A stretch of DNA of 64,000 bases from Leptospiraceae bacterium (GCA_025059995.1 JANXCF010000005.1:60006-124005), one strand, 5' to 3'; shown: positions 9,856 through 19,490, numbered from the stretch's first letter. Made by a program: numbers and translations. Notes: generated by a model not told the origin, from the sequence alone.

Positions 9856-11264
9856 AAAGCTTTGAGTTCTTGGATTAGTTTCGAAATTGCCTCTTTTGCA
9901 TCACCGAAATACATCAAACAGTTAGGATACCCATAGAGTTCATTGTCAATACCAGCATAACCAGGTCTCAGGCTTCGTTTGATAACAACAGCTGTTTTTG
10001 CTTTGTCAACATTTAATATGGGCATACCGTAAATGGGACTATTGGGATTACTTCGAGCGGCGGGGTTTGTCACGTCATTTGCACCAATCACCAAAGCCAC
10101 ATCACAATTAGAAAACTCATCATTGATTTGATCCATTTCGTAAAGTCGATCATACGGAACTGCTGCTTCTGCAAGTAAAACGTTCATGTGTCCTGGCATT
10201 CTTCCGGCAACTGGATGGATGGCAAAACGAACATTCACATTACGTTTTTCTAATTCATCCATGAGTTCTTTTACTACATGTTGGGCTTGGGCAACTGCCA
10301 TCCCATAACCTGGAACGATGATCACGTTGTTTGCTCCATCAAGCATCATGGCGAGTTCTTCAGAACCGACCTCTTTGACAACGATGTCTTTTTTCTCAGC
10401 AACAGGAGATCCTGCTGTTGTGGAACCAAATCCTCCTAACATCACATTAATTAAAGATCGATTCATTCCTTTACACATAATGTCAGTGAGGATGATACCT
10501 GAAGCTCCTACCAAAGATCCTGTGATAATGAGAACTGCATTATTCAAAACAAAACCTGTCATCGCAGCAGCTATACCTGAGTAGGAGTTCAAAAGAGAAA
10601 TCACAACGGGCATGTCAGCACCACCAATGGGGATCACAATCAAAACCCCCAAAATCAAAGACAAGATGGCAATGGTAATTAAAACAACATTCACCTCCCA
10701 ACCTATAGATTGAAAAACACTTGTTATTTCAGTAGTGTCTGTAGCAAATAAAATCCCAAGAATGATTGCAATCAAGAGCAAAGCAAAATTGATGGGATGT
10801 TGTAGAGGATATACCACAGCTTTTTCTGTGATGATACCTTGAAGTTTTCCGAAAGCCACAATAGAACCAGTAAGAGTTACCCCACCGATCAGTATAGACA
10901 AGAAAATCGTAATACCCACATACAGTTCAGAAGGAACTTCTTTGTAGAAGTCTGCCATAGCAACGAGCAAAGAGGCACCACCACCAAAGCCATTAAGTAA
11001 AGCTACCATTTGAGGCATTGCCGTCATTTGAACCTTTAGCGCCATGATACTTCCCACAATGGAACCAATAATCAATCCCACGATGATTAATTCATAAGAT
11101 ACGACATTTTGATCTAAAAGGGTTGCAATAATGGCAATGAGCATTCCTAATGCGGAGGTGAAGTTTCCTCTTCGGGCTGTTTTGACTTTACTCAGTTGTT
11201 TGATACCAAAAATAAATAAAGCAGCCGCAATTAAATAAATAATGATCAAAATCTCTTGGCTCAT
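9852..11264 (-). CDS. pntB: NAD(P) transhydrogenase beta subunit
   Basis: This is the membrane and NADP(H)-binding subunit of the proton-translocating transhydrogenase, which uses the proton gradient to reduce NADP+ with NADH. The first 280 residues or so form multiple membrane helices rich in Gly, Ile and Val. The C-terminal domain III follows, with VPGYGMAVAQAQ, HPVAGRMPGHMNVLLAEA, GANDVTNPAA and PNCLMYFGDAK, all typical of PntB. The length of 470 is standard. It is the last gene of a three-gene operon, 15 bases after pntAb, and ends in the bidirectional hairpin. Confidence 0.97.
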   Translation of the reverse strand: MSQEILIIIYLIAAALFIFGIKQLSKVKTARRGNFTSALGMLIAIIATLLDQNVVSYELIIVGLIIGSIVGSIMALKVQMTAMPQMVALLNGFGGGASLLVAMADFYKEVPSELYVGITIFLSILIGGVTLTGSIVAFGKLQGIITEKAVVYPLQHPINFALLLIAIILGILFATDTTEITSVFQSIGWEVNVVLITIAILSLILGVLIVIPIGGADMPVVISLLNSYSGIAAAMTGFVLNNAVLIITGSLVGASGIILTDIMCKGMNRSLINVMLGGFGSTTAGSPVAEKKDIVVKEVGSEELAMMLDGANNVIIVPGYGMAVAQAQHVVKELMDELEKRNVNVRFAIHPVAGRMPGHMNVLLAEAAVPYDRLYEMDQINDEFSNCDVALVIGANDVTNPAARSNPNSPIYGMPILNVDKAKTAVVIKRSLRPGYAGIDNELYGYPNCLMYFGDAKEAISKLIQELKAL

Positions 11265-11279
11265 ATCGTCTCCTTGAGG

Positions 11280-11597
11280 TTATTCTTTCTTCTTAAACAT
11301 CCTTGTCATTCGGTCTGTTACTAAGTATCCTCCAACCACGTTGATGGTGGCTAAGAAAATAGCAATGAAACCCAACAAAGCAGAAATGCTGGTTTCAAAT
11401 CCAAAAATTAGGACGTTTGCATCCAACTCAGAACCAGCACTCACAATAGAACCCACTAAGGTAATACCCGAAATGGCGTTGGAACCCGACATCAAAGGAG
11501 TATGAAGAGTAGGGGGAACTTTCGAAATTAACTCAAAACCTAAAAAAACCGCCAAAACAAAAACAGTAAACAATAAAACCAATTCATGAAATGACAT
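11280..11597 (-). CDS. pntAb: NAD(P) transhydrogenase alpha subunit, membrane part
   Basis: This 105-residue membrane protein corresponds to the C-terminal membrane portion of the E. coli PntA chain. It has about three hydrophobic segments and the conserved PPTLHTPLMSGSNAISGI stretch. It is a separate gene here, as in the three-subunit enzymes described in Rhodospirillum. It lies 9 bases after pntAa and 15 before pntB, so the three are surely co-transcribed. Confidence 0.95.
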   Translation of the reverse strand: MSFHELVLLFTVFVLAVFLGFELISKVPPTLHTPLMSGSNAISGITLVGSIVSAGSELDANVLIFGFETSISALLGFIAIFLATINVVGGYLVTDRMTRMFKKKE

Positions 11598-11606
11598 ACA
11601 AACCTC

Positions 11607-12761
11607 CTAAGTTTTAGCTGAAGTGATAAGTTCTTTTACTTTGGGATGAAGGATTTCCCCATTATAAGTGATTAAGCAGCCTTTGACGATTTCATCTTCT
11701 AAGTTTGTTAGGAATTTACCTTCTTTGTTGGTTAAGTATTCTATGAATGCTTGGATGTTTTTTGAGTAGAGTTGACTTGCATCAAAAGCCACATCAGAAA
11801 CCACATTTGTAAAACCAATGATTTTGACTCCATATTTTTCGACTATTTTATCAGGTTCTGTGAGTTCGCAGTTTCCACCCGTTGATGCTGCTAAGTCAAC
11901 GATTACCGAACCAGGTTGCATGACTTTTACCATATCTTCGGGGATCAACAAGGGAGCTCGTTTGCCAGGTACTTGAGCTGTGGTGATGACAATGTCCGCA
12001 TTGGAAAGATGCTTCTTTAGGATTTCTTGTTGTTTTTGAAGAAATTCTTTTGAAACTTCTTTTGCGTAACCCCCTTCTTCTTCTACTACTTCTGGCGGTT
12101 CGATGTACTTGGCACCTAAACTTTGGACCTGTTCTTTAACTTCTTTTCGAACATCAGAAACTTCAACGACAGCACCCAAGCGCTTCGCAGTGGCAATTGC
12201 TTGTAGCCCTGCAACTCCAGCTCCCAAAACCACCACTTTTGCAGGAGAAACAGTTCCAGCTGCGGTCATCATCAAAGGAAAAACTTTTCTTGAATGATTG
12301 GCAGCGATAATTACCGCACGATACCCAGCTAAGTTTGTTTGGGAACTCAGTACGTCCATTCTTTGAGCTTTTGTGATTCTTGGGATGGCATCCATTGCTA
12401 AGACATTGACTTTTTTTTCCAGAGCTATGCGAACGAGATCTAGGTTAATCAAAGGAAAGAAAAAGCCCACGTAGTAAGAATTTTCTTTCATCATGTGGAG
12501 TTCTTGTTTGTTAGTTAATGGATGAACTGAAGGAACATTGACTTTGACTAAAATATCAGCTTCATTATAGATTTTTTCAATGTTATCATGAATGATGGCA
12601 CCTGCTTCTTCGTATTGCTTGTTGGAAAATCCTGCCTCAACTCCAGCATCTTTTTGAACGTAAATAGTATAACCCATTTTTTTGAATTTAGCAACTGTTT
12701 CAGGAATTAAGGAAATTCGCTTTTCGCCTGTATGGATCTCTTTTGGAACACTAATGATCAA
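11607..12761 (-). CDS. pntAa: NAD(P) transhydrogenase alpha subunit, NAD-binding part
   Basis: This is the soluble NAD(H)-binding subunit of transhydrogenase, related to alanine dehydrogenase. The start reads IISVPKEIHTGEKRISLIPE, and the nucleotide fold shows VVVLGAGVAGLQAIATAKRLGA. Other family motifs are QVPGKRAPLLI and DLAASTGGNCE. I start at a TTG (complement at 12759-12761) because AGGAAGG lies about six bases upstream and the family begins just before this VPKE motif, giving 384 residues. An ATG at 12821 would add 20 residues without homology or a ribosome site. It heads the operon with pntAb and pntB. Confidence 0.92.
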   Translation of the reverse strand: MIISVPKEIHTGEKRISLIPETVAKFKKMGYTIYVQKDAGVEAGFSNKQYEEAGAIIHDNIEKIYNEADILVKVNVPSVHPLTNKQELHMMKENSYYVGFFFPLINLDLVRIALEKKVNVLAMDAIPRITKAQRMDVLSSQTNLAGYRAVIIAANHSRKVFPLMMTAAGTVSPAKVVVLGAGVAGLQAIATAKRLGAVVEVSDVRKEVKEQVQSLGAKYIEPPEVVEEEGGYAKEVSKEFLQKQQEILKKHLSNADIVITTAQVPGKRAPLLIPEDMVKVMQPGSVIVDLAASTGGNCELTEPDKIVEKYGVKIIGFTNVVSDVAFDASQLYSKNIQAFIEYLTNKEGKFLTNLEDEIVKGCLITYNGEILHPKVKELITSAKT

Positions 12762-12842
12762 GGGACACCTTCCTGAATGAAAATTTAATAGTAAAAAATC
12801 TAAAGGATGAGCGAAAGACAAGAAAAAAACAAGTTTCTTCTC

Positions 12843-13670
12843 TTATTGGTAGTGGGACTTTGGTTTCATCAAAAGTAGTATCAAGAAAAGACTGAGAATT
12901 ACAATAATAGAACTTGATGTTGGTAAATGTAAGGTTTTGTCTAAAAATGTAATTTCCCATTCCCATAAAGAAACAACAAAACCCAAAATCGTAGATGATA
13001 CAGATATGAGGGTAGAGGAAAGAAAAGTAAAGAAAAAGTTTCTTGAGATCAACAAACTAATGGTGGGAGGTATCACCAAATGGGCAATAGTATAAAAAGA
13101 ACCCATAAAGTGAATGGATAACGTCAAAATCCCAGATAGAATCAAGAAATAAATTCCTTCATAAAAAGAAACACGTATTCCTGAGATTTTCGAAAAAAGA
13201 GGATCAAAGCTAATTGCTAAAATTTTTTTATAAAAAATTACAAATAAAAAAAGAATGACAATCAAAGGGATTAAAATATGACTCCATTCTTTTTCGGAAA
13301 TCAGAAGAATATTTCCAAAGTAAGCGGCAATGATGTGATTTTGCACATTTCCACTAAGAGAAGTAAGGATTTGTCCGAGGGCACCATAGAAAACAAAACC
13401 AGCAGCTAAAATCGCTTCTTTGAGGTTGAAACGCTCATACGCAACAAAAACGGGAAGAAAAAAGAGAATCCCCAAAATCAAAGTAAGTAACTCACTATGG
13501 ATGTCTAAAAGTAAAACAAAAATCACACTTAACGTAATGGCTTGGGCTAACGTTATGCCTAAAAAAACGCTTTTTCGAAGGATTACGAAAACTCCCATCC
13601 AGCTTACAAAAACTCCCAAAACTCCACCCAAGAGAATTTGAGGCAGATAAAATAAAATCTTGTCGATCAT
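12843..13670 (-). CDS. Zinc/manganese ABC transporter permease
   Basis: This is the inner-membrane channel of a family ABC-3 metal importer (ZnuB/MntB type), 275 residues with about eight hydrophobic helices. Family landmarks are VILRKSVFLGITLAQA near the N-terminus and HFMGSFYTIAHLVIPPTISLLIS toward the C-terminus (written here in pieces of the helix). It overlaps the upstream ATPase gene by 4 bases, consistent with translational coupling. Which metal is carried, zinc or manganese, cannot be settled from the permease. Confidence 0.88.
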   Translation of the reverse strand: MIDKILFYLPQILLGGVLGVFVSWMGVFVILRKSVFLGITLAQAITLSVIFVLLLDIHSELLTLILGILFFLPVFVAYERFNLKEAILAAGFVFYGALGQILTSLSGNVQNHIIAAYFGNILLISEKEWSHILIPLIVILFLFVIFYKKILAISFDPLFSKISGIRVSFYEGIYFLILSGILTLSIHFMGSFYTIAHLVIPPTISLLISRNFFFTFLSSTLISVSSTILGFVVSLWEWEITFLDKTLHLPTSSSIIVILSLFLILLLMKPKSHYQ

Positions 13671-14317
13671 ACTTCCATCAAGACTTTGTTTTTAATCAAA
13701 AGCTTCCGAGAAAAGAACTTCAAGAAATCTTCGTTCATAATATGAGAAGTCATAAGGATGGAAACTTGGTATTCTTTGTGAATGGTATCAAGCAAAGAGA
13801 AAAACTGTTTTTGATTATCCACATCTACCGCAGCCAAGGGTTCATCAAAGACAATGAGTTCTGGTTTTCGAAGAAGAGCTCTGGAAATGAAGGTTCGTTG
13901 TAGCTCTCCTCCTGAGCATTCCCGTAAAAGAAGATGTTTTTTTTCGAAAAGATTGGTTTTCTTTAGAACCTCATTGATTTCTTTTTGTCTTTCATGTTTT
14001 CTCTTGTTTGGAAATAGCTTAGTGTCGTAGTATAGTTCTAATGTCTCTTCAATGGTTAATAAAAACTCTTTGGGTATTTCTAAGGCTTGAGGAACATACG
14101 AACAAGATGAATAAAAAAAAGAAATCGATCCTTGCAGAGGTCTTTGAATACCTAAAATCGTTTTGATAAGAGTGGTCTTTCCTACACCATTAGAACCAAG
14201 TAAAAGAATCTTATCACCACGATGGATTTGAAGAGAAAGGTTTTGAATTAAGATATTTTTTTTATAGCCAATCTCAGCATTTTCAATTTTGACCAGAAGA
14301 TTTTCAGAGAAACTCAT
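13667..14317 (-). CDS. Zinc/manganese ABC transporter ATPase
   Basis: This is the ATP-hydrolysing subunit of the metal importer, 216 residues. The Walker A is LLGSNGVGKTT, the Q-loop region is SYVPQ, the signature is ECSGGELQR, and the Walker B is LIVFDEPLAAVD; the switch His is in TSHIM. The start at 14317 overlaps the binding-protein gene by 4 bases and the end overlaps the permease by 4 bases. All key residues are intact. Confidence 0.92.
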   Translation of the reverse strand: MSFSENLLVKIENAEIGYKKNILIQNLSLQIHRGDKILLLGSNGVGKTTLIKTILGIQRPLQGSISFFYSSCSYVPQALEIPKEFLLTIEETLELYYDTKLFPNKRKHERQKEINEVLKKTNLFEKKHLLLRECSGGELQRTFISRALLRKPELIVFDEPLAAVDVDNQKQFFSLLDTIHKEYQVSILMTSHIMNEDFLKFFSRKLLIKNKVLMEV

Positions 14318-15201
14318 ATATTTTTAGAGATGGTTTCCAAGATTGTCTCCATCAATTTTTCATAGGTTGGGATTTTATCTGTGATGTTCGTGGGCACTAC
14401 TACGTATTTGACTCCAGTTCTTTCGGAAACAAACTGAGCATATTTGGGATTGTTGTAAGGCGCAATTAAAATCAATTGAACTTTTTGAGCTTTAACAATA
14501 TCCACAACTTTTAATAAGTAGCTCGCTGAAGGAGGAACTCCGGGTTTTTCTTCTAAAGATGTTACTTCCACAAATCCAAAACGATTAAGAAAGTAGATGA
14601 ATTCTCTATGATGAACAGCTACCCTTACACCTTTGAGGTTTTGGTATTGTTTGATTTTTTCTATTGTGAAGTTTTTGATCCTTTGGGAAAAATTCAGATA
14701 CTGTTCTTCGTAGTAGTTGGCATTGGCGTTGTCGATTTTTTGTAGGTGATCTTTGATATTTCGGGCTATGATCACTGCATTGAGAGGATCGAGCCAGTAA
14801 TGAGGGTTTCCATAAATGTGAATATCTCCCATCGAACGATCAACAGGGGTTGTAGGTTTTTCTAAGACTTGAATGCCCACACTCACATCGCAGTTTCCCG
14901 GCATTCCTGTGTAGATTTTGGGATTTCTTGACTGTTCAATCAACTTTGGAAGCCAACCTACTTCCAAATCCATTCCAATATACACAAGCAAATCAGCTTG
15001 ATTGAGTTTAAGAATGTAATCAGGTCTTGCATCGGCGAAGTGGGGATCCACGTCACTCGGGATTAACGATTCTACTTGAACTTTGTTTCCTCCCACTTGT
15101 TCTGCAATGTGCTTTAAAACACTCAATGTCGTAACAATCTTGATTTTGGCGAAAATACTTATGGGTAAAAATAACAAAACTACAAATAACCATCGTTTCA
15201 T
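14314..15201 (-). CDS. Zinc/manganese-binding periplasmic lipoprotein-like protein (ZnuA family)
   Basis: This is the solute-binding protein of the importer (cluster A-I, ZnuA/TroA-like), 295 residues. A signal peptide occupies about residues 1-18 (MKRWLFVVLLFLPISIFA); there is no lipobox cysteine, so a soluble periplasmic protein is likely. Metal-ligand positions are His in DVDPHF, His in NPHYWLDP and His in VAVHHREF, with an acidic fourth ligand expected near the C-terminus. The long His-rich loop of many zinc ZnuA proteins is absent; only DIHIYGNPH is seen there. That leaves zinc or manganese open. Confidence 0.9.
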   Translation of the reverse strand: MKRWLFVVLLFLPISIFAKIKIVTTLSVLKHIAEQVGGNKVQVESLIPSDVDPHFADARPDYILKLNQADLLVYIGMDLEVGWLPKLIEQSRNPKIYTGMPGNCDVSVGIQVLEKPTTPVDRSMGDIHIYGNPHYWLDPLNAVIIARNIKDHLQKIDNANANYYEEQYLNFSQRIKNFTIEKIKQYQNLKGVRVAVHHREFIYFLNRFGFVEVTSLEEKPGVPPSASYLLKVVDIVKAQKVQLILIAPYNNPKYAQFVSERTGVKYVVVPTNITDKIPTYEKLMETILETISKNI

Positions 15202-15213
15202 TTTTGGACTCCT

Positions 15214-16494
15214 TTAGTATTTATGAGCAGGATGCATCCCTATGATAAACACAGCTTGGAAGTAATACTGCCGTGTTTTTTGTCCGTTTCCAAAATCTCC
15301 CGTGTTGGTAGCTTGGATACGAAAATACGAAAATTCTGAAGGCTTATACGTCAAAACAAGACTATTTTCTTCGGTTCCGTTTTTTTTATATTCTCTTGTT
15401 CGTTTGTAGGGATTGACTTGTTCTAAAGAAGGGATGAAGTAATAATCATAACGATAGCCAATGAACCAACCATCTAAAAATTGGTATTCAAGAAAATGAT
15501 ACACTCCAAAGTTTCGGCTTTTTATATCGATCTTTTCAGGAGGGTTGAAATCAAAAGTATCACCAAAGAAGTCAGTTGGTTCTTTTAAGGTAAAGTCTTC
15601 TTTTACAAAATATCGCCATCGTTCTTTTTGTCGTATTAAGTTTTCTCGATACCAGAATTCAGATTGAAGAAAAAAGGTTTTGTATCTTCCCTTTTTGTAT
15701 TTCAAATAAAAATCAAAACCCACTTGTTGATTCCATTCATTGGGAAGTTCTGTAGGATGCCATCGCAAGAAGGAAAAACCAAACTCCGTTCCCCAGTAAT
15801 TTGATAAAGGAAAGAAGTGTTTAAGATGCAATGTGTATAAAGGATTTTGTTTGAGCTCTCCTTCTGAGTGGGCATGACCAAAGACTCTTCCATTGTAAAC
15901 ACCTAAGCTTAATTCCTGCCAAAAGCTCCAAGGGAAGAGATAACTTAATTCCAATCCTGTATCTAAAATACCTTCGTAATCAAGGAGTTCTTTGTGAACC
16001 ACCGGTGGCGTAGTAAAGGGCCAATCATGCTGATGGATGCCATTGAGCCTTCCTACATCAGGAAACATTCTTCCCAAACGTATGTTCACTCTCGGAATGA
16101 TGGTTGCGGGAAACAAAAAAAAGGCTTCGTGAACCTCAGGAAAAAGTTTTCCCTCTTCGTAATGAGCGGCAAACGTCAAGGTTCCAAAAGCAAGTTGATC
16201 GATGGCACTATAAAAACCAAACTCTCCTGTTCGAATGATGTATTTTCGGTCTGTGGTGCGAACTTTGTTGTTGTCCCATTCATATACACTATCGATTGCT
16301 GCCATCAAATCCAAGGTCCAACTTCGATTGAATACTTGGAATTGAAATTGGGTGGGGCTTCCTGTGAAGGTTTCTTTTTGGGTTTCTTTTTGAGGGGAAG
16401 TTTTTTTGATTTCTTCTTCGAAAAGTTTTTCAATCTCTTGACCATGAAGGCTAAAGACAAAAACTAAAAAAGCCAATACTTGTTTGTGTTTCAT
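15214..16494 (-). CDS. Putative outer-membrane beta-barrel protein of the metal-uptake operon
   Basis: The protein has 426 residues. A signal peptide covers about 1-18 (ending SLHGQ), followed by a charged linker and then alternating aromatic-rich strands such as WSFWQELSLGVYNGRVFG and EFSYFRIQATNTGDFG. It ends in YYFQAVFIIG plus a short tail. This pattern suggests a beta barrel in the outer membrane. I recognise no TonB box or plug, so a passive porin is more likely than a TonB-dependent receptor. It is the first gene of the operon leading into znuA, 12 bases upstream, which suggests it admits the same metal. I do not recognise a named family. Confidence 0.65.
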   Translation of the reverse strand: MKHKQVLAFLVFVFSLHGQEIEKLFEEEIKKTSPQKETQKETFTGSPTQFQFQVFNRSWTLDLMAAIDSVYEWDNNKVRTTDRKYIIRTGEFGFYSAIDQLAFGTLTFAAHYEEGKLFPEVHEAFFLFPATIIPRVNIRLGRMFPDVGRLNGIHQHDWPFTTPPVVHKELLDYEGILDTGLELSYLFPWSFWQELSLGVYNGRVFGHAHSEGELKQNPLYTLHLKHFFPLSNYWGTEFGFSFLRWHPTELPNEWNQQVGFDFYLKYKKGRYKTFFLQSEFWYRENLIRQKERWRYFVKEDFTLKEPTDFFGDTFDFNPPEKIDIKSRNFGVYHFLEYQFLDGWFIGYRYDYYFIPSLEQVNPYKRTREYKKNGTEENSLVLTYKPSEFSYFRIQATNTGDFGNGQKTRQYYFQAVFIIGMHPAHKY

Positions 16495-16505
16495 TTTTTT
16501 ATTCC

Positions 16506-16534
16506 AAAAAAACCCATTAGCAATTGCTAATGGG
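16506..16534 (-). terminator. Terminator-like perfect palindrome before the metal-uptake operon
   Basis: Positions 16513-16534 are a perfect 22-base palindrome: the arm CCCATTAGC, an AATT loop and GCTAATGGG. On the minus strand it is followed by seven T residues, as in a rho-independent terminator for the lipoprotein gene. The T-run ends only about 11 bases before the ATG of the barrel gene, so the element could also serve as an attenuator or a repressor operator of that operon. Confidence 0.6.
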
Positions 16535-16557
16535 CACGGGGTGTTGGGTAAAGATAC

Positions 16558-17247
16558 TTAGTCATGTGGCCAAACAAAATTGGGTTTTGAATACATTTTT
16601 TGAATAGTGATTTCTGCATTTTTGATTTCGAATCCTCTTGCTTGTCCACCACAGGTTCCAAACTCTTCTTCATCGAAAAGCTTGGCTGGTTGATTCGACC
16701 TGGGAGTTCCACAATCACCATTTCCTGCGATAAGGTGTGGCTTACAATTTTCATAGTGTATTTCTAAACAAACTCTGTATTCTTTGTTTAATTCAGTAGG
16801 TTTTAGTTGTGGAGTTAGATCTTTTTGTTTGTTTGAGGCTCTGTTGAAAGCTTTTCCTTGATTCAGTGCTAGCTCGAAGCCAATTCGTCTGTTAGAATCA
16901 TTTGGATCCGAAGAACCATAAAAAATGATCTTTGAGTCATCTCCAAGAAGTTTATAAGTTATGCTTGCATTTGCTAAAGGATCATCAGGAGCTGTGATCC
17001 TTCCTGTTCCTCTAATGACATTTCCATCACAAATTAACTGACCTGAGAGTGTTAATGCCACATCGTTGTTTTGATGATCTTTTGTATTAGCAGCGGTACA
17101 ATATTGAGGATTCAAAGCTTGAAGAAGCAAAAACCCCACAATGGTATCTTGGTTGTCATCTTTTTTTTGATTGAAGATGGTGCAATTACTGATAGCAAAC
17201 GTTATCGCAACTATCAAGCTTACTATACTTATTTTTTTTATTCTCAT
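16558..17247 (-). CDS. Hypothetical lipoprotein
   Basis: The protein has 229 residues. The N-terminus is a basic-hydrophobic signal ending in the lipobox AISNC, so Cys22 should be lipidated. After it comes a region with QYCTAAN, then an Asn/Asp/Gly-rich globular part with four or more further cysteines (ICDG, RVCLEIHYENCKP, GDCGTP, FGTCGG) that could form disulfides outside the inner membrane. I do not recognise a family. It is followed by a hairpin terminator and diverges from the rimP operon across a 213-base AT-rich gap. Confidence 0.75.
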   Translation of the reverse strand: MRIKKISIVSLIVAITFAISNCTIFNQKKDDNQDTIVGFLLLQALNPQYCTAANTKDHQNNDVALTLSGQLICDGNVIRGTGRITAPDDPLANASITYKLLGDDSKIIFYGSSDPNDSNRRIGFELALNQGKAFNRASNKQKDLTPQLKPTELNKEYRVCLEIHYENCKPHLIAGNGDCGTPRSNQPAKLFDEEEFGTCGGQARGFEIKNAEITIQKMYSKPNFVWPHD

Positions 17248-17397
17248 GATTTTTCTCCAATTTTGATGTGATTTTTAATCCCAGAAATCACATTTCTTTT
17301 TTGGTTTTTTTTCGTCAACCTAAAAGTGTGATTTTTATTTAATTTTTTCACACTGAAGAATAAGAGTGATCGTTTTTTAAAAGAACAAAAGATTTAC

Positions 17398-17425
17398 TTG
17401 ACTACTAATACATCCTTATTTTAAT
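17398..17425 (+). promoter_or_regulatory. Possible sigma-70 promoter of the rimP-nusA-infB operon
   Basis: TTGACT at 17398-17403 and TTTAAT at 17420-17425 are separated by 16 bases, about 35 bases before the rimP ATG. This is a consensus-like match in an AT-rich divergent region, so chance is possible. Confidence 0.35.
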
Positions 17426-17460
17426 GGATAGAAAATAAAATTTTTATAGAATCAAGTTTT

Positions 17461-18024
17461 ATGGTAGAAGCATTTGTCAAGATTTCTGAAGAACTATTAC
17501 GAAATTATCCTGGGATTGAAATCTATGACTTAAAGGTTTCAAAATTAAGGAACGACTATTACATTCAGATTGAGTTAGACAATCTTCATCATCCTCTTGG
17601 GGCAGTTTCGATAGATGTTTGTGAGTCTTTTAGTAAGAAATTCATTGAAGTTTTGGATGAAAAAATCATCCACGCAAATGGAGATCAAGCAAATCACGAC
17701 GAACTTCTTCCTTATGATTTACAGATTGATAATTATACGCTTGAGGTTTCTTCTGCGGGAGCTGAACGAGAGCTAAAACTACCCAGAGACTTGGAAAGAT
17801 TCAAGCAATATCCAATGAAGGTTTATCACAAGTCAGACTCAACCGAAAATTCAATGTACCAAGAAAAAATTTTAAAATATGTCTCGCAAGATGAAGAAAA
17901 TTTTGTTTTTTCGTTGTATATACCAAAAAAAGAAAGAAAATTGAAGAAAAAAAAAGCTAATTTAGAAAATTACATCATACCAAAAAAAGATATCATAAAG
18001 ATAAATTTGTATTTAGATGTTTAA
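17461..18024 (+). CDS. rimP: Ribosome maturation factor RimP
   Basis: This factor is needed for 30S subunit maturation. The N-terminal part shows the family pattern (GIEIYDLKVSKLRNDYYIQIELD, an SIDVCESFSKKF helix and DNYTLEVSSAGAEREL with the typical EVSSPG-like turn). The C-terminal SH3-like domain is Lys-rich. At 187 residues it is slightly longer than usual. Position directly before nusA and infB is the classical arrangement. The ATG has no strong ribosome site. Confidence 0.9.
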   Translation: MVEAFVKISEELLRNYPGIEIYDLKVSKLRNDYYIQIELDNLHHPLGAVSIDVCESFSKKFIEVLDEKIIHANGDQANHDELLPYDLQIDNYTLEVSSAGAERELKLPRDLERFKQYPMKVYHKSDSTENSMYQEKILKYVSQDEENFVFSLYIPKKERKLKKKKANLENYIIPKKDIIKINLYLDV

Positions 18025-18045
18025 ATTTAATTGTTTGAGGGGTTT

Positions 18046-19485
18046 ATGGTAGCAAAAGATGTGGGTTTGGCAAACACAAGGTCTACTCGAAACAAACCAA
18101 CTGAACCTAATTTTTCGAAATTTTACGAAGATTTGAAAAATATTGCCTTAGCAAAAAATCTAACTTTAGAGCAAACCATCGAAATTCTCAAAGGTTCTTT
18201 TTTATCGATTTTACACAAGAAATATGGCTCTAATGCCAACATTGATATCATCATGGATCCCGAAAAAGGAATATTCGATATCTATATTCACTATACAGTA
18301 GTCGAAAAAGTCAAAAGCCCAGACTATGAAAAATCCTTAGAAGAAGCAAGAGCGATTGATCCTCAAGCTAAGATTGGTTCAACTATCACTATCCAAGAGA
18401 GTTTTGAAAGCTTCACCCGATACAATGCAAATGAAATCCAAACGACTTTCCACCAAAGATTAAAAGATTTAGAAAATGAGTATATTTATTCTGAATTTAT
18501 AACCAAAAAAGGAGAGATTGTAAGCGCACAAGTGTTGTCCTTTGTGGGGAATAAAGATGTGCCAGTGATGATTGGGAAAGCTTCAGGGGTCATTCCTAAA
18601 AGTGAACAAATGCCGAAAGATCGTTATGCACCGGGAAAAATTATCAAGGCGGTAGTCAAAGAAGTGATGTATCGAAAAGATGGGAAAGGACGGGTAAATG
18701 AACCTTATATAATCTTATCAAGAGGGTCAGCAGATTTCGTAAAGGCACTTTTTAAGCAAGAAATCCCAGAAATTCAAGCAGGGATTGTTGAAATTTTGGG
18801 GATTGTTCGAGAAGCAGGTTTTCGAACTAAAATGATAGTTTATAGTAAAAGAAGTGATGTTGATCCCGTTGGCGCTTGTCTGGGTATTCGAGGAAGTAGA
18901 ATTCAGAATATCCAAAGGGAAATTTATAATGAAAAAATTGATATCATTCCTTATAGCGAAAACCCAGCAAACATGATTGCGAATGCGTTGAGTCCTGCAA
19001 AAGTTTCAGAAACTTATTTGGACACAGATCAAAATGAAGCGTTAGTGATAGTTCCTGATTATGAATATAGCAATGCCATAGGGGTGGGAGGTAAAAACGT
19101 TCGGTTAGCTTCTCAGCTCCTGGGATATAAAATCAACATAAAGACTCAGCGTGAATATAGAGAAGAAATGAGTGATCCTGAAAAAAAAGCAAAATTAGAA
19201 GCATTGTTCAGCTTTCCAAAAGAAGATAAGAAAAAATCAGAGGAAGAACAAGAAGCTGAACTAACTCCATTAACTGAACTTCCCGGTTTGACAAAACGAG
19301 TTATTGAACTTTTGAAAAGTGCTGGAATAGAAAGCGTAGAAAAATTAGTTGAAGTCGTTTTGGATCAGGATTTACAACCAAAACCAGAAGTGTTGCAAAA
19401 AATACCAGGTATCAACAAAACAACCGCCGAATACATCATCAAAATCTTATTAGAAAATGTAGAAATCCAACAAGAAAGTGAATAG
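18046..19485 (+). CDS. nusA: Transcription termination/antitermination factor NusA
   Basis: NusA binds RNA polymerase and modulates pausing, termination and antitermination. In order there are an N-terminal polymerase-binding domain, an S1 domain ([11 protein letters not shown] about residues 155-215), and two KH domains with [17 protein letters not shown] and [18 protein letters not shown]-terminal helix-hairpin-helix pair follows ([24 protein letters not shown]). I start at the ATG at 18046 because GAGGGG sits just upstream; a TTG at 18031 would add five residues. It lies 21 bases after rimP and 5 before infB. Confidence 0.96.
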   Translation: MVAKDVGLANTRSTRNKPTEPNFSKFYEDLKNIALAKNLTLEQTIEILKGSFLSILHKKYGSNANIDIIMDPEKGIFDIYIHYTVVEKVKSPDYEKSLEEARAIDPQAKIGSTITIQESFESFTRYNANEIQTTFHQRLKDLENEYIYSEFITKKGEIVSAQVLSFVGNKDVPVMIGKASGVIPKSEQMPKDRYAPGKIIKAVVKEVMYRKDGKGRVNEPYIILSRGSADFVKALFKQEIPEIQAGIVEILGIVREAGFRTKMIVYSKRSDVDPVGACLGIRGSRIQNIQREIYNEKIDIIPYSENPANMIANALSPAKVSETYLDTDQNEALVIVPDYEYSNAIGVGGKNVRLASQLLGYKINIKTQREYREEMSDPEKKAKLEALFSFPKEDKKKSEEEQEAELTPLTELPGLTKRVIELLKSAGIESVEKLVEVVLDQDLQPKPEVLQKIPGINKTTAEYIIKILLENVEIQQESE

Positions 19486-19490
19486 TTATT

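Noticed and set aside
12762..12821. Longer pntAa reading from an ATG at 12821.
   Set aside because: The extra 20 residues have no family similarity, while a TTG at 12761 has a strong AGGAAGG ribosome site and the expected start.
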